Source: Spongiibacteraceae bacterium (GTDB lineage: Bacteria; Pseudomonadota; Gammaproteobacteria; Pseudomonadales; Dasaniaceae). Taken from it: a stretch of 64,000 bases of DNA. This document shows positions 9,433-15,322 of the stretch, one piece after another; the first letter of the stretch is position 1, and every line of letters starts with the position of its first letter. The notes under the pieces are model-generated. The model saw nothing but the letters and a program-made list of their open reading frames with translations. It made no database searches and had not been told where the DNA came from. The stretch covers positions 88,884 to 152,883 of the forward strand of contig JANQLG010000024.1 of NCBI GenBank assembly GCA_028280715.1, in the 5' to 3' direction. The position numbers were made by a program, and so were the translations under genes.

Positions 9433-9503
9433 CACTTAACATCCAAAACAGAGGCAAACGAAGTGAGTCCTGTCCGAAGGAAATTCCTGCCTGTGCTTGT
9501 TAC
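9433..9503 (-). repeat. attC site C (canonical length)
   Basis: A 71-base element. Read on the minus strand it begins GTAACAAGCACAGGCAGG, has a central TTCCTTCGGACAGG turn and the arm GCCTCTGTTTTGGA, and ends GTTAAGTG. Length and imperfect pairing with RYYYAAC/GTTRRRY-like ends fit a normal attC. It overlaps the stop codon of the next cassette gene. Confidence 0.65.
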
Positions 9504-9979
9504 TTGTTTATTTGAAAAAGACTACTTTCTTTGCCGTTTTTAGTAAACACACCTGATGATTTAAAACCTAATTTTTTTAAAACATTTATGGATTGGTTAT
9601 TACTAGAATCAACATAAGCAAATAACTTACCTTTAAAATTGTTAAGAACCGCTTTTGCCGCTTCAGTTGCCAGGCCTTTTCCACGCTCAGCTGCGACAAG
9701 ACGATAACCAAGCTCAAATTCGTTTTTATTTTTTAATTCAAAAGGTTCTATACCACAGTAACCAATTAAAGCCCCTGATTCTTTACAGATTACGGCGAAT
9801 TTTCCGATATTGTTATCTTGTACAGATATCAATTCATTAAAGCGTGCACCAGCTTCGACAGCACTCATTACACCTGAATCTGAGTACTCCATGAACTCAT
9901 CATTTTGTAAAAGAAGCACAAAACTATTTCTGTCTTCTTCAATAAATTTTCGGACAAATAATCTGCTAGTTTCTATCAT
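9500..9979 (-). CDS. Cassette gene: GNAT N-acetyltransferase (RimJ/RimL type)
   Basis: A 159-aa acetyltransferase of the GNAT superfamily, RimJ/RimL-like. It transfers acetyl from acetyl-CoA to an amine of a protein or small molecule. The fold signature is complete: an N-terminal strand (ETSRLFVRKF), the beta-4 strand IGYCGIEPFE, the acetyl-CoA pyrophosphate loop ERGKGLATEAAKAVL (Q/R-x-x-G-x-G/A) and the C-terminal VDSSNNQSINVLKKLGFKS with the conserved Asn and Leu-Gly-Phe. The substrate is unknown. GNAT enzymes are among the commonest cassette products. The ATG follows the attC core by about a dozen bases with no obvious Shine-Dalgarno sequence. Confidence 0.88.
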   Translation of the reverse strand: MIETSRLFVRKFIEEDRNSFVLLLQNDEFMEYSDSGVMSAVEAGARFNELISVQDNNIGKFAVICKESGALIGYCGIEPFELKNKNEFELGYRLVAAERGKGLATEAAKAVLNNFKGKLFAYVDSSNNQSINVLKKLGFKSSGVFTKNGKESSLFQINK

Positions 9980-9987
9980 GAGTACAA

Positions 9988-10030
9988 GTAACAGTGTAAC
10001 CGCACGAACACTACGGTCCGTATATTAGTT
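9988..10030 (-). repeat. attC-like site D (short palindromic class)
   Basis: Minus strand AACTAATA, TACGGACC, small loop, GTGTTCGTG, GGTTA, then CACTGTTAC. It shares the TACGRACC core and CACTGTTA end with sites B and F. Confidence 0.6.
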
Positions 10031-10044
10031 TTTAGACAACTCCC

Positions 10045-10584
10045 TTAGCTGACCCACGCAAGAATATCCTCACTCCCATCCTCATCATCAACATGAGAAC
10101 CAATATGCTTAAACCCAAGCGACGCGGCTAAATTTTGAGAAGGAGCATTGTCTGGGCTAATCGTCAGTACAAACTTAGAAACATTATGAATGTTGCGGGC
10201 CCATTGCATTAGCGCTTTTGATGCCTCTGTCGCGTATCCCATCCGACGATAATCTGGAAAGACTGTAAATCCAAATTCTATTGCTTCCGTGATCCACGGA
10301 GTTAAATAATCTGGATTTGGTGCTGTGTGGAAGCCTATATGTCCAATCATAGCGCCTGTTTCCTTATGGCAAATTCCACGAAGTAGCCACGGCTGCAAAG
10401 TTGGATCATCTTGCAACTGATGAAAACGTAAAGTTAGCACTTTTTTAATATCTGGCCAAAAAGAGGGCAACGTGGCTCCCAAATATTTTTCAGCAGCAGC
10501 GTTATCGCCTAATATTGAAGCTTTGAGAAACTCTGGTGTCATTGGACGTAACTCGAGCCTTTTTGAATTGATATATTGAGTCAT
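10045..10584 (-). CDS. Cassette gene: GNAT N-acetyltransferase
   Basis: A 179-aa GNAT-superfamily acetyltransferase. It begins with the RimJ-like strand NSKRLELRPMTPEF, has MIGHIGFHTAPNPD as the central strand and FPDYRRMGYATEASKALMQWA as the acetyl-CoA binding loop (R-x-x-G-Y/x-A). It ends TISPDNAPSQNLAASLGFKH with the usual Asn and Leu-Gly-Phe. It differs clearly from the other acetyltransferase of the array, so this is a separate capture and not a recent duplication. Substrate unknown. The ATG directly follows the neighbouring attC-like element. Confidence 0.88.
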   Translation of the reverse strand: MTQYINSKRLELRPMTPEFLKASILGDNAAAEKYLGATLPSFWPDIKKVLTLRFHQLQDDPTLQPWLLRGICHKETGAMIGHIGFHTAPNPDYLTPWITEAIEFGFTVFPDYRRMGYATEASKALMQWARNIHNVSKFVLTISPDNAPSQNLAASLGFKHIGSHVDDEDGSEDILAWVS

Positions 10585-10604
10585 TACTGAGGCGACATTA
10601 ATTG

Positions 10605-10638
10605 ATTTGTTATGCTCTGCTCTTGAGCATTGTTATTA
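10605..10638 (-). repeat. Short attC-like site E
   Basis: Minus strand AATAAC, ATGCTC, AAG, AGC, AGA, GCAT, AACAAA. A small hairpin between two cassette genes. Too short for a classical attC, and its core orientation is ambiguous. Confidence 0.4.
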
Positions 10639-10947
10639 CTATTCGCTAGAGCTTTTTTTGGCACCAAACAAGTAGCCGATTATCGCACCAGCTAACGGGG
10701 ACATAGCTGTAAATGCTTTTTCAAATATTTCTTTACCTCGCACAGAGCCTGGACTATCCGCGAAGTATAAAACCGACGTAAATATAAACAGCATTAATAA
10801 TCCAGTAAAAGTTGCTGCCGCAAAACGAATTTTTCTAGTTTCTATATCTACGTTACCATCAGATCGTTGTATAACAGTGGCTGCCAAAGTAATTGCAAAT
10901 AAAACACCAATTAGCGCTATCCAAACTAGAGAGTATTTATCTTCCAT
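10639..10947 (-). CDS. Cassette gene: small membrane protein
   Basis: A 102-aa membrane protein I do not recognise. TM1 is about residues 8-26 (VWIALIGVLFAITLAATVI), TM2 about 45-65 (AATFTGLLMLFIFTSVLYF), and a weaker hydrophobic Gly-rich segment covers about 80-96 (AMSPLAGAIIGYLFGAKK). The C terminus is charged and Ser-rich. The ATG has an AGCAGGAAT ribosome binding site in a leader of about 20 bases after the attC core. The Gly-rich final helix could line a small pore or assemble as an oligomer, but nothing in the sequence proves this. Confidence 0.65.
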   Translation of the reverse strand: MEDKYSLVWIALIGVLFAITLAATVIQRSDGNVDIETRKIRFAAATFTGLLMLFIFTSVLYFADSPGSVRGKEIFEKAFTAMSPLAGAIIGYLFGAKKSSSE

Positions 10948-10966
10948 AATTATTCCTGCTTTTATA

Positions 10967-11010
10967 CATAACAGTGTAATAGTACGAACACTGCGGTTCG
11001 TATATTAGTT
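10967..11010 (-). repeat. attC-like site F (short palindromic class)
   Basis: Minus strand AACTAATA, TACGAAC, CGCAGT, GTTCGTA, CTATTA, then CACTGTTATG. Inner arms ACGAAC/GTTCGT and outer arms TAATA/TATTA pair perfectly, with AAC/GTT at the ends. It is the clearest member of its class. Confidence 0.62.
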
Positions 11011-11011
11011 T

Positions 11012-11347
11012 TCAGCATGGTATGGAACCTAGGCAAACATAATTAAGATCTTCTGAATTTCCCCAATTATTACAAGAATCGAGTCCCTTGGCCTTAACTG
11101 TAGTTCCTGCCATAAATGCAGCAAGAGCAGCGGCCTGGGTAGCCTTATATCTAGGGTTGTTGCTCCTCATAGTGAATCTGGAAGTCGTATTACAACTAGC
11201 AGCGCCAGTAATATTTTCCACCTTAATAAACATAATTTCTTCATTCCCGGATGAATAGGGTATGTAACCGACAATTTTTCCAGTAGCTGAGCCTGCAAGG
11301 CAGGCTTCGGTAATTAATAATAAGAAGGCAATAATGGAAATTTTCAT
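11012..11347 (-). CDS. Cassette gene: small secreted cysteine-containing protein
   Basis: A 111-aa protein with a signal peptide (KISIIAFLLLITEACLAG, cleavage near residue 19). The mature chain opens with SATGKIVGYIPYSSGNEEI, then ENITGAASCNTTSRFTM, an Ala-rich helix (TQAAALAAFMAGTTVKAKG) and late cysteines (LDSCNNWG, VCLGSIPC). The T-G-K-I opening, the mid Cys, the A-A-x-x-A-G helix followed by a strand, and the late Cys match the pattern of the other three secreted cassette proteins. I recall similar small secreted proteins of marine bacteria but cannot name a family from sequence alone. Function unknown. Confidence 0.68.
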   Translation of the reverse strand: MKISIIAFLLLITEACLAGSATGKIVGYIPYSSGNEEIMFIKVENITGAASCNTTSRFTMRSNNPRYKATQAAALAAFMAGTTVKAKGLDSCNNWGNSEDLNYVCLGSIPC

Positions 11348-11373
11348 AGATATATCCGTTGTTTGTAATTAAA

Positions 11374-11445
11374 GCTAACACCAGCATAAAAAGCGGAGCG
11401 GAGCAACGTCCAGCCGAAGGCGTTTTCAATGCTTTTGCTATAAAC
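11374..11445 (-). repeat. attC site G (canonical length)
   Basis: A 72-base element. On the minus strand GTTTATAGCAAAAGC and GCTTTTTATGCTGG pair imperfectly around CGCCTTCGGCTGGACG, and the end is TGTTAGC, a good GTTRRRY core. It lies about 25 bases before the next start codon. It is the most classical attC of the array. Confidence 0.72.
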
Positions 11446-11448
11446 GAT

Positions 11449-11775
11449 TTATTTGACAAGTATTGAGCGTATTACTTCATCACCCTCACTGGTGCAATTC
11501 CCTGTCCCGGTAATTACCAGCTCTTTTTGAGCTACCCATGCTGAGAGAATTATTGAGAATTTAGAATTGAATGTAGGGCTATCAGCAGCATCTGGAAGCC
11601 TGATATATTGCCGAGTTGCACATGAAGGTTTGTTCAATATCTGCGATTCAATTGGAATTAGATATAGAGTATTGGAATAGTAATAAGGCTGTAATTTTCC
11701 TGTGTAGGACCCACCTGCACTTGCTATTATGGGGGCTGCCAATAACAACCTCAAAAGTAACCTAATTGTTTTCAT
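11449..11775 (-). CDS. Cassette gene: small secreted two-cysteine protein
   Basis: A 108-aa protein with a signal peptide (IRLLLRLLLAAPIIASAGG, cleavage near residue 20). The mature region reads SYTGKLQPYYYSNTLYLIPI, PSCATRQYIRL, FSIILSAWVAQKELVI, GTGNC and a final strand (EVIRSILVK). It is the closest partner of the 114-aa secreted protein at the far end of the array: both have S-C, F-S-x-x-L-x-A, x-Q-K/E-x-L, and T-G-N-C in the same order and spacing. GGAG lies 5 bases before the ATG. Two cysteines suggest one disulfide. No catalytic motif is visible. Confidence 0.68.
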   Translation of the reverse strand: MKTIRLLLRLLLAAPIIASAGGSYTGKLQPYYYSNTLYLIPIESQILNKPSCATRQYIRLPDAADSPTFNSKFSIILSAWVAQKELVITGTGNCTSEGDEVIRSILVK

Positions 11776-11793
11776 ATAATCTCCATATAGTAA

Positions 11794-11868
11794 GCTCTAA
11801 CGCCTCAATAATGAACCAAACCACACAATGTGGACGTCCATCTGCGAGATGAAATTGATTGATTAAAA
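11794..11868 (-). repeat. attC site H (canonical length)
   Basis: A 75-base element. On the minus strand TTTTAATCAATCAATTTCATC opposes TGGTTCATTATTGAGGCG around a GTCCACATTGTGTGG hairpin, and it ends GTTAGAGC. The GAGGCGTTAGA end resembles Vibrio-type attC cores. Confidence 0.65.
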
Positions 11869-11870
11869 TT

Positions 11871-12161
11871 TCATAGCGTTACTACTGCAGCAGCTAACAT
11901 AACCGATAACAGGCGACTAACTACTACAGCTAGAACAAGATCTGGCCATATATTTACCTGACTAAAATACTTTAGTACCCAGAATAAAACGATTATTGAT
12001 AAAAGCCAGCCTATGCCTGGGATTATTGAGGTCAGTGCAGCGGCTCCGGCGGCAATTGCCGTCTCTTTGAACTCTAAGTCTATGGCCGTCACCTTGCATG
12101 CAACCCACAGAGTGCCCCCACCAATTAAAACCTCAAGAATAAAGACTACAACTAATTCCAT
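11871..12161 (-). CDS. Cassette gene: small membrane protein
   Basis: A very hydrophobic 96-aa protein, not recognised. Segments: about 3-22 (LVVVFILEVLIGGGTLWVAC), about 34-62 (AIAAGAAALTSIIPGIGWLL running into SIIVLFWVLKYF) and about 73-95 (LVLAVVVSRLLSVMLAAAVV). Few charges are present (ECK, DLEFKE in the first loop). It is the promoter-proximal gene of the array as transcribed, so it would be the best expressed if a promoter lies between it and the isocitrate dehydrogenase gene. AGGAA lies 11 bases before the ATG. Confidence 0.62.
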   Translation of the reverse strand: MELVVVFILEVLIGGGTLWVACKVTAIDLEFKETAIAAGAAALTSIIPGIGWLLSIIVLFWVLKYFSQVNIWPDLVLAVVVSRLLSVMLAAAVVTL

Positions 12162-12183
12162 TTATTCGGGGTTCCTATACTTT

Positions 12184-12232
12184 TTAACAGCTTAATTGTA
12201 CAAACCCTGCGGTCCGTACAATTAGCTTTAAC
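12184..12232 (-). repeat. attC-like site I at the upstream edge of the array
   Basis: Near-perfect palindrome: AGCTTAATTGTAC and GTACAATTAGCT flank AAACCC-TGC-GGTCC. On the minus strand it ends GCTGTTAAAA before the first cassette gene. It shares the GGACC/GTAC core with sites B, D and F. It may be the attC of a lost upstream cassette. Confidence 0.58.
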
Positions 12233-12362
12233 ACGTTTATTTTTGATAAATAGACTTTACCTTAATATTAAGTAAGTTACTAACCTCATAATACTTACTC
12301 AATTCCAATAAAGCAGACCACAAAGTTCACTTTTTATATTTTTTAACTTTCAGCAGACTTTC

Positions 12363-13847
12363 CTACTGCCCTTGCCCAAGTGAATACCCCGGTTCGCCAT
12401 CAAATGTATAAAGATGTTCTGTCTTAATAAAATCAATACGACTATCAGCAAGACGCGATAACAGTTTTACAATTTGAGCATGCTCCACCTCCTGGTTTTC
12501 TTTCTCTCCTTGAAATCTACAACGCCAGTGATCCGTGTGAAATGTTTCTGGAAATCCATCAGGCCACACCTTCACACCACGGTTAGTAATCATGACGAGT
12601 TGCAGTGCTTCAGTCTGCATGGCTTGCATATACTCACCAAGCCTCTCGGGAGTGACATCACTACTATCAATAAATACATCAACCCCAACTAACGCCTTTT
12701 GCGCTTTTTGACGTTTTGCTAACGTAACTGGCGGCATAACATCGTTTGAATATGAACTTACCTGTAGATTACTGGGGAACTGCCCTAAGCGATGCACGAC
12801 AGCATCTGCAAATTGCCGGGTACCAACGCGCTGCTCACTGACTCCCGATCGATACAAATCAGCTGTATGAATACCATCTTCAATCGTCTTCATCCAGGCA
12901 TTATGGATACGTTCTGCTACATCACCCTGCCCCAAATGAGCTAGCATCTTGACTGAGCTAAGCAGCAGACCACTGGGGTTGGCAATATCCTGGCCCGCAA
13001 TATCGGGAGCTGATCCGTGAATAGCTTCAAACATGGCATAGTTGTCACCAATATTGGCGGAGGGAGCAAGTCCTACCGAACCACTTATTTCAGCGGCAAT
13101 ATCGGACAGAATATCGCCATAAAGATTTGGTAGCACAATGACATCAAATAACTCCGGCGCGTTAGCTAATCGTGCCATGCCGATATCGACGATGATCGAC
13201 TCCGATACAATATCCGGGTAATCAGCAGCGATTTCTTTAAATACCTGATGGAAAAGTCCATCCGTTAGTTTCATGATGTTATCTTTGACCAAACAGGTGA
13301 CTTTCTTCCTGTTGCGGCGACGCGCGTACTCAAAGGCGTAGCGCACAATCTTCTCTGAGCCTGGACGAGTAATCAATTTGAGACACTGCACTACTTGGTC
13401 TGTTTGGCGATGTTCAATACCTGCATAAAGATCTTCCTCATTTTCACGAACCACTACTACATTAAGACTAGGGTGACGAACCGGAATATACGGGTCATAA
13501 GCAATACAAGGACGTACGTTTGCATACAGCCCTAACGTTTTTCGTAAGGTGACATTAAGACTCTTGACACCACCACCTTGAGGAGTGGTGATAGGACCTT
13601 TGAGCATGACTTTACGTTCTCGGATATGATCCCAGGCTTCTGGAGTAATGCCAGCGCTATGACCGCTATGGTACACCTCCTCTCCTACTTCAATAGGTTG
13701 CAGATCCAGAGATGCACCTGCTTGCTCAAGCACAGTAAGCGTAGCTGACATAATCTCCGGCCCTATTCCGTTTCCTGCCGCTACAACAATGGGTACGGGT
13801 GTCACAGCACCTTGCAAAATCGACGGTTCTGTTAATTTAGGGTACAT
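12363..13847 (-). CDS. icd: Isocitrate dehydrogenase, type II (Thermus/Rickettsia-like)
   Basis: Homodimeric isocitrate dehydrogenase that oxidatively decarboxylates isocitrate to 2-oxoglutarate in the TCA cycle. The first about 330 residues are the beta-decarboxylating dehydrogenase core: GNGIGPEIM, VKSLNVTLRKTLGLYANVRP (isocitrate Ser/Asn/Arg), VRENEEDLYAGIE, the catalytic Lys in KDNIMKLTDG, metal Asp residues in NLYGDILSDIAAEISG and the cofactor loop EAIHGSAPDIAG. A C-terminal extension of about 140 residues is characteristic of the roughly 480-500 aa type II enzymes. Cofactor choice (NADP or NAD) is not settled by eye. Start: ATG at 13847, with AGGAGG 9 bases upstream; the TTG three codons earlier abuts that site. 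Confidence 0.9.
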   Translation of the reverse strand: MYPKLTEPSILQGAVTPVPIVVAAGNGIGPEIMSATLTVLEQAGASLDLQPIEVGEEVYHSGHSAGITPEAWDHIRERKVMLKGPITTPQGGGVKSLNVTLRKTLGLYANVRPCIAYDPYIPVRHPSLNVVVVRENEEDLYAGIEHRQTDQVVQCLKLITRPGSEKIVRYAFEYARRRNRKKVTCLVKDNIMKLTDGLFHQVFKEIAADYPDIVSESIIVDIGMARLANAPELFDVIVLPNLYGDILSDIAAEISGSVGLAPSANIGDNYAMFEAIHGSAPDIAGQDIANPSGLLLSSVKMLAHLGQGDVAERIHNAWMKTIEDGIHTADLYRSGVSEQRVGTRQFADAVVHRLGQFPSNLQVSSYSNDVMPPVTLAKRQKAQKALVGVDVFIDSSDVTPERLGEYMQAMQTEALQLVMITNRGVKVWPDGFPETFHTDHWRCRFQGEKENQEVEHAQIVKLLSRLADSRIDFIKTEHLYTFDGEPGYSLGQGQ

Positions 13848-14343
13848 ATTATGCAACCTCCTTTTTTCCGAACTGTTGAATTGGCACGAACTGAAATCGC
13901 CTATATAAGATTGTTAGTATCACAATATTTTTCATATTCACCTTTATGCGTTTAATCGCATCAGATTTTATTTTGCCACCGTATGCCTTACCTTAGTGGC
14001 AAACTTTCTGTACTAATACTATGGTGATATTAAAATGTGTTTGACCTCATGAAAATTCGATCTTTTATTGCCAATAGATCGAATTTATCGATCTATTAAA
14101 TTGCGCAGCTAATACGTCGTTAGTATGTCGCAGAGAAACGTATGATTTTAGTGTCAATAGCCAGGGAGGAGCACCAACATATATCACTAGTCAGATAGAG
14201 AGTTTTTTAACTCAATAACTTTGGAATAAAAGAAAAGCAAAAATTAACAGGTATTACAGTAGCCGCACTTATTGGTAACTACCATGAGAGGAATAAGCCA
14301 TATTAATACTCAGCGACAGGTTAGCCTTTTACTGCAGAAGCAC
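13848..14343. other. Non-coding stretch upstream of the isocitrate dehydrogenase gene
   Basis: About 500 bases without a supported gene. It holds the icd ribosome binding site at its left edge and a nested set of inverted repeats at 14053-14097, described separately. It also contains the end of the mrp-usp transcription unit, where no clear terminator is seen. Confidence 0.6.
14053..14097. promoter_or_regulatory. Nested inverted repeats upstream of icd
   Basis: AAATTCGATCT (14053-14063) pairs with AGATCGAATTT (14076-14086), and AATAGATCG (14073-14081) pairs with CGATCTATT (14089-14097). All arms are perfect. The 15-base piece 14078-14092 (ATCGATAAATTCGAT on the minus strand) matches 13/15 a site upstream of the mrp operon. 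A regulator-binding role is inferred. Confidence 0.5.
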
Positions 14344-15279
14344 TCACTTTACCGGCGACTCGAATCCACTAGGCTTCAGCGTAATAACTGATGTATCGAT
14401 TAAACGCAAAACCTCTTCTGCCGTATTGCCAATCAGCAAACCGGGAATACCGCTACGGGCAACAGTACCCATAACCACTACGCTAATATCTTTTTCTCGC
14501 GTAAATTTCGGTATCAAGATAACGGGATCACCTTTTACCAAGTGAGTGTGAATATCGTACCCATCATATCTGGCTGCCAAGGCCTGCTGTCGAGAGCGAT
14601 TAGCAAATTCTTCTTTTTCCAGAAGCGTAGCAAGCTTATCCTCTGCAACTTTCATAAAGCCGCTATAACGTAGGGAGCTCTCGCCATACAACGACCAACA
14701 GGACAATACATGCAGTTCATTATCCCCTCCATTTGCGAGCGATGTAGCTAAATCCATGATGAGTGTGTTGAGCGCTCTTCCTTCTTCATAGCTTTCCAAT
14801 TTAAGATCGATAGCCGCTAGTATTTTTTGGCCGCTACCGTGCTTGTCAGGCTTAAACAACCAGACTGGTTGTGGGCACTTGCGCATTAAATGAAAATCGC
14901 TACTGTCAAAACTATCAGGATGCTCGTTGGCAACTTTAATCAGCAGATCATGTTTTTCCAATACCACCGCACGAACGATTTCAATAAAATCGCGCCCAAC
15001 GGCTACTTTAACATTCACATCAATATCACCACCCAACTGTTCGGCAGCCATGTTAAGCGTTTTTTCCCGCTGACTGACTAACATCTCGGTCAGCTCCTCT
15101 GGCTCGATGATGCCCTTGTATTCTGATATAACATCTTCAGGTGGAGCGATGACATCCATCAGTGTCAGCCGGGCATTATTTTCTTGGGCAAGCATGACGG
15201 CACGAGCAACCGCAGCATTTTTTTGTGGTGATCCTTCATCATTCACAACAACCAGTATATTTTTAAAATGCTTCATCAT
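14344..15279 (-). CDS. Tandem-domain universal stress protein
   Basis: A 311-aa protein with two UspA domains (about 1-150 and 160-305), like UspE. The N-terminal domain starts KHFKNILVVVNDEGS. The second domain keeps the nucleotide-binding glycine pattern in VVMGTVARSGIPGLLIGNTA (G-x2-G-x9-G-N), while the first ends MRKCPQPVWLFK without it, so only the second half is expected to bind ATP. The gene starts 43 bases after the mrp double antiporter subunit on the same strand, so it is probably the last gene of that operon. That links it with pH or salt stress. GAGAGAAG precedes two adjacent ATGs. Confidence 0.9.
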   Translation of the reverse strand: MMKHFKNILVVVNDEGSPQKNAAVARAVMLAQENNARLTLMDVIAPPEDVISEYKGIIEPEELTEMLVSQREKTLNMAAEQLGGDIDVNVKVAVGRDFIEIVRAVVLEKHDLLIKVANEHPDSFDSSDFHLMRKCPQPVWLFKPDKHGSGQKILAAIDLKLESYEEGRALNTLIMDLATSLANGGDNELHVLSCWSLYGESSLRYSGFMKVAEDKLATLLEKEEFANRSRQQALAARYDGYDIHTHLVKGDPVILIPKFTREKDISVVVMGTVARSGIPGLLIGNTAEEVLRLIDTSVITLKPSGFESPVK

Positions 15280-15322
15280 CTTCTCTCTTCACAAAGTATT
15301 TAAATTAATTTGTTCAATCTGA

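Larger units (their letters stand above)
8240..12232 (-). mobile_element. Integron cassette array lacking an integrase (CALIN-like), nine cassettes
   Basis: Nine short genes, all on the minus strand, are each separated by a single palindromic element that ends, read on the minus strand, in GTTA-type cores (GTTATG, GTTAGC, GTTAGAG, GTTAAA) just upstream of the next start codon. This is the organisation of integron gene cassettes: one promoterless gene plus one attC site each. The genes are unrelated in function, mostly secreted, membrane or acetyltransferase proteins, which is typical cassette cargo. No integron integrase gene or attI-Pc region is seen on either side; the neighbours are tRNA-Leu and isocitrate dehydrogenase. 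An array without an integrase is what is called a CALIN. The recombination activity of these sites is inferred. Confidence 0.72.

Noticed and set aside
8240..12232. CRISPR array
   Set aside because: The repeats here are 300-500 bases apart with a gene between each pair, differ in length and sequence, and no cas gene is near. Integron attC sites fit better.
13854..13856. TTG as the start codon of icd
   Set aside because: It abuts the AGGAGG site with no spacer, while the ATG at 13847 has a 9-base spacer.
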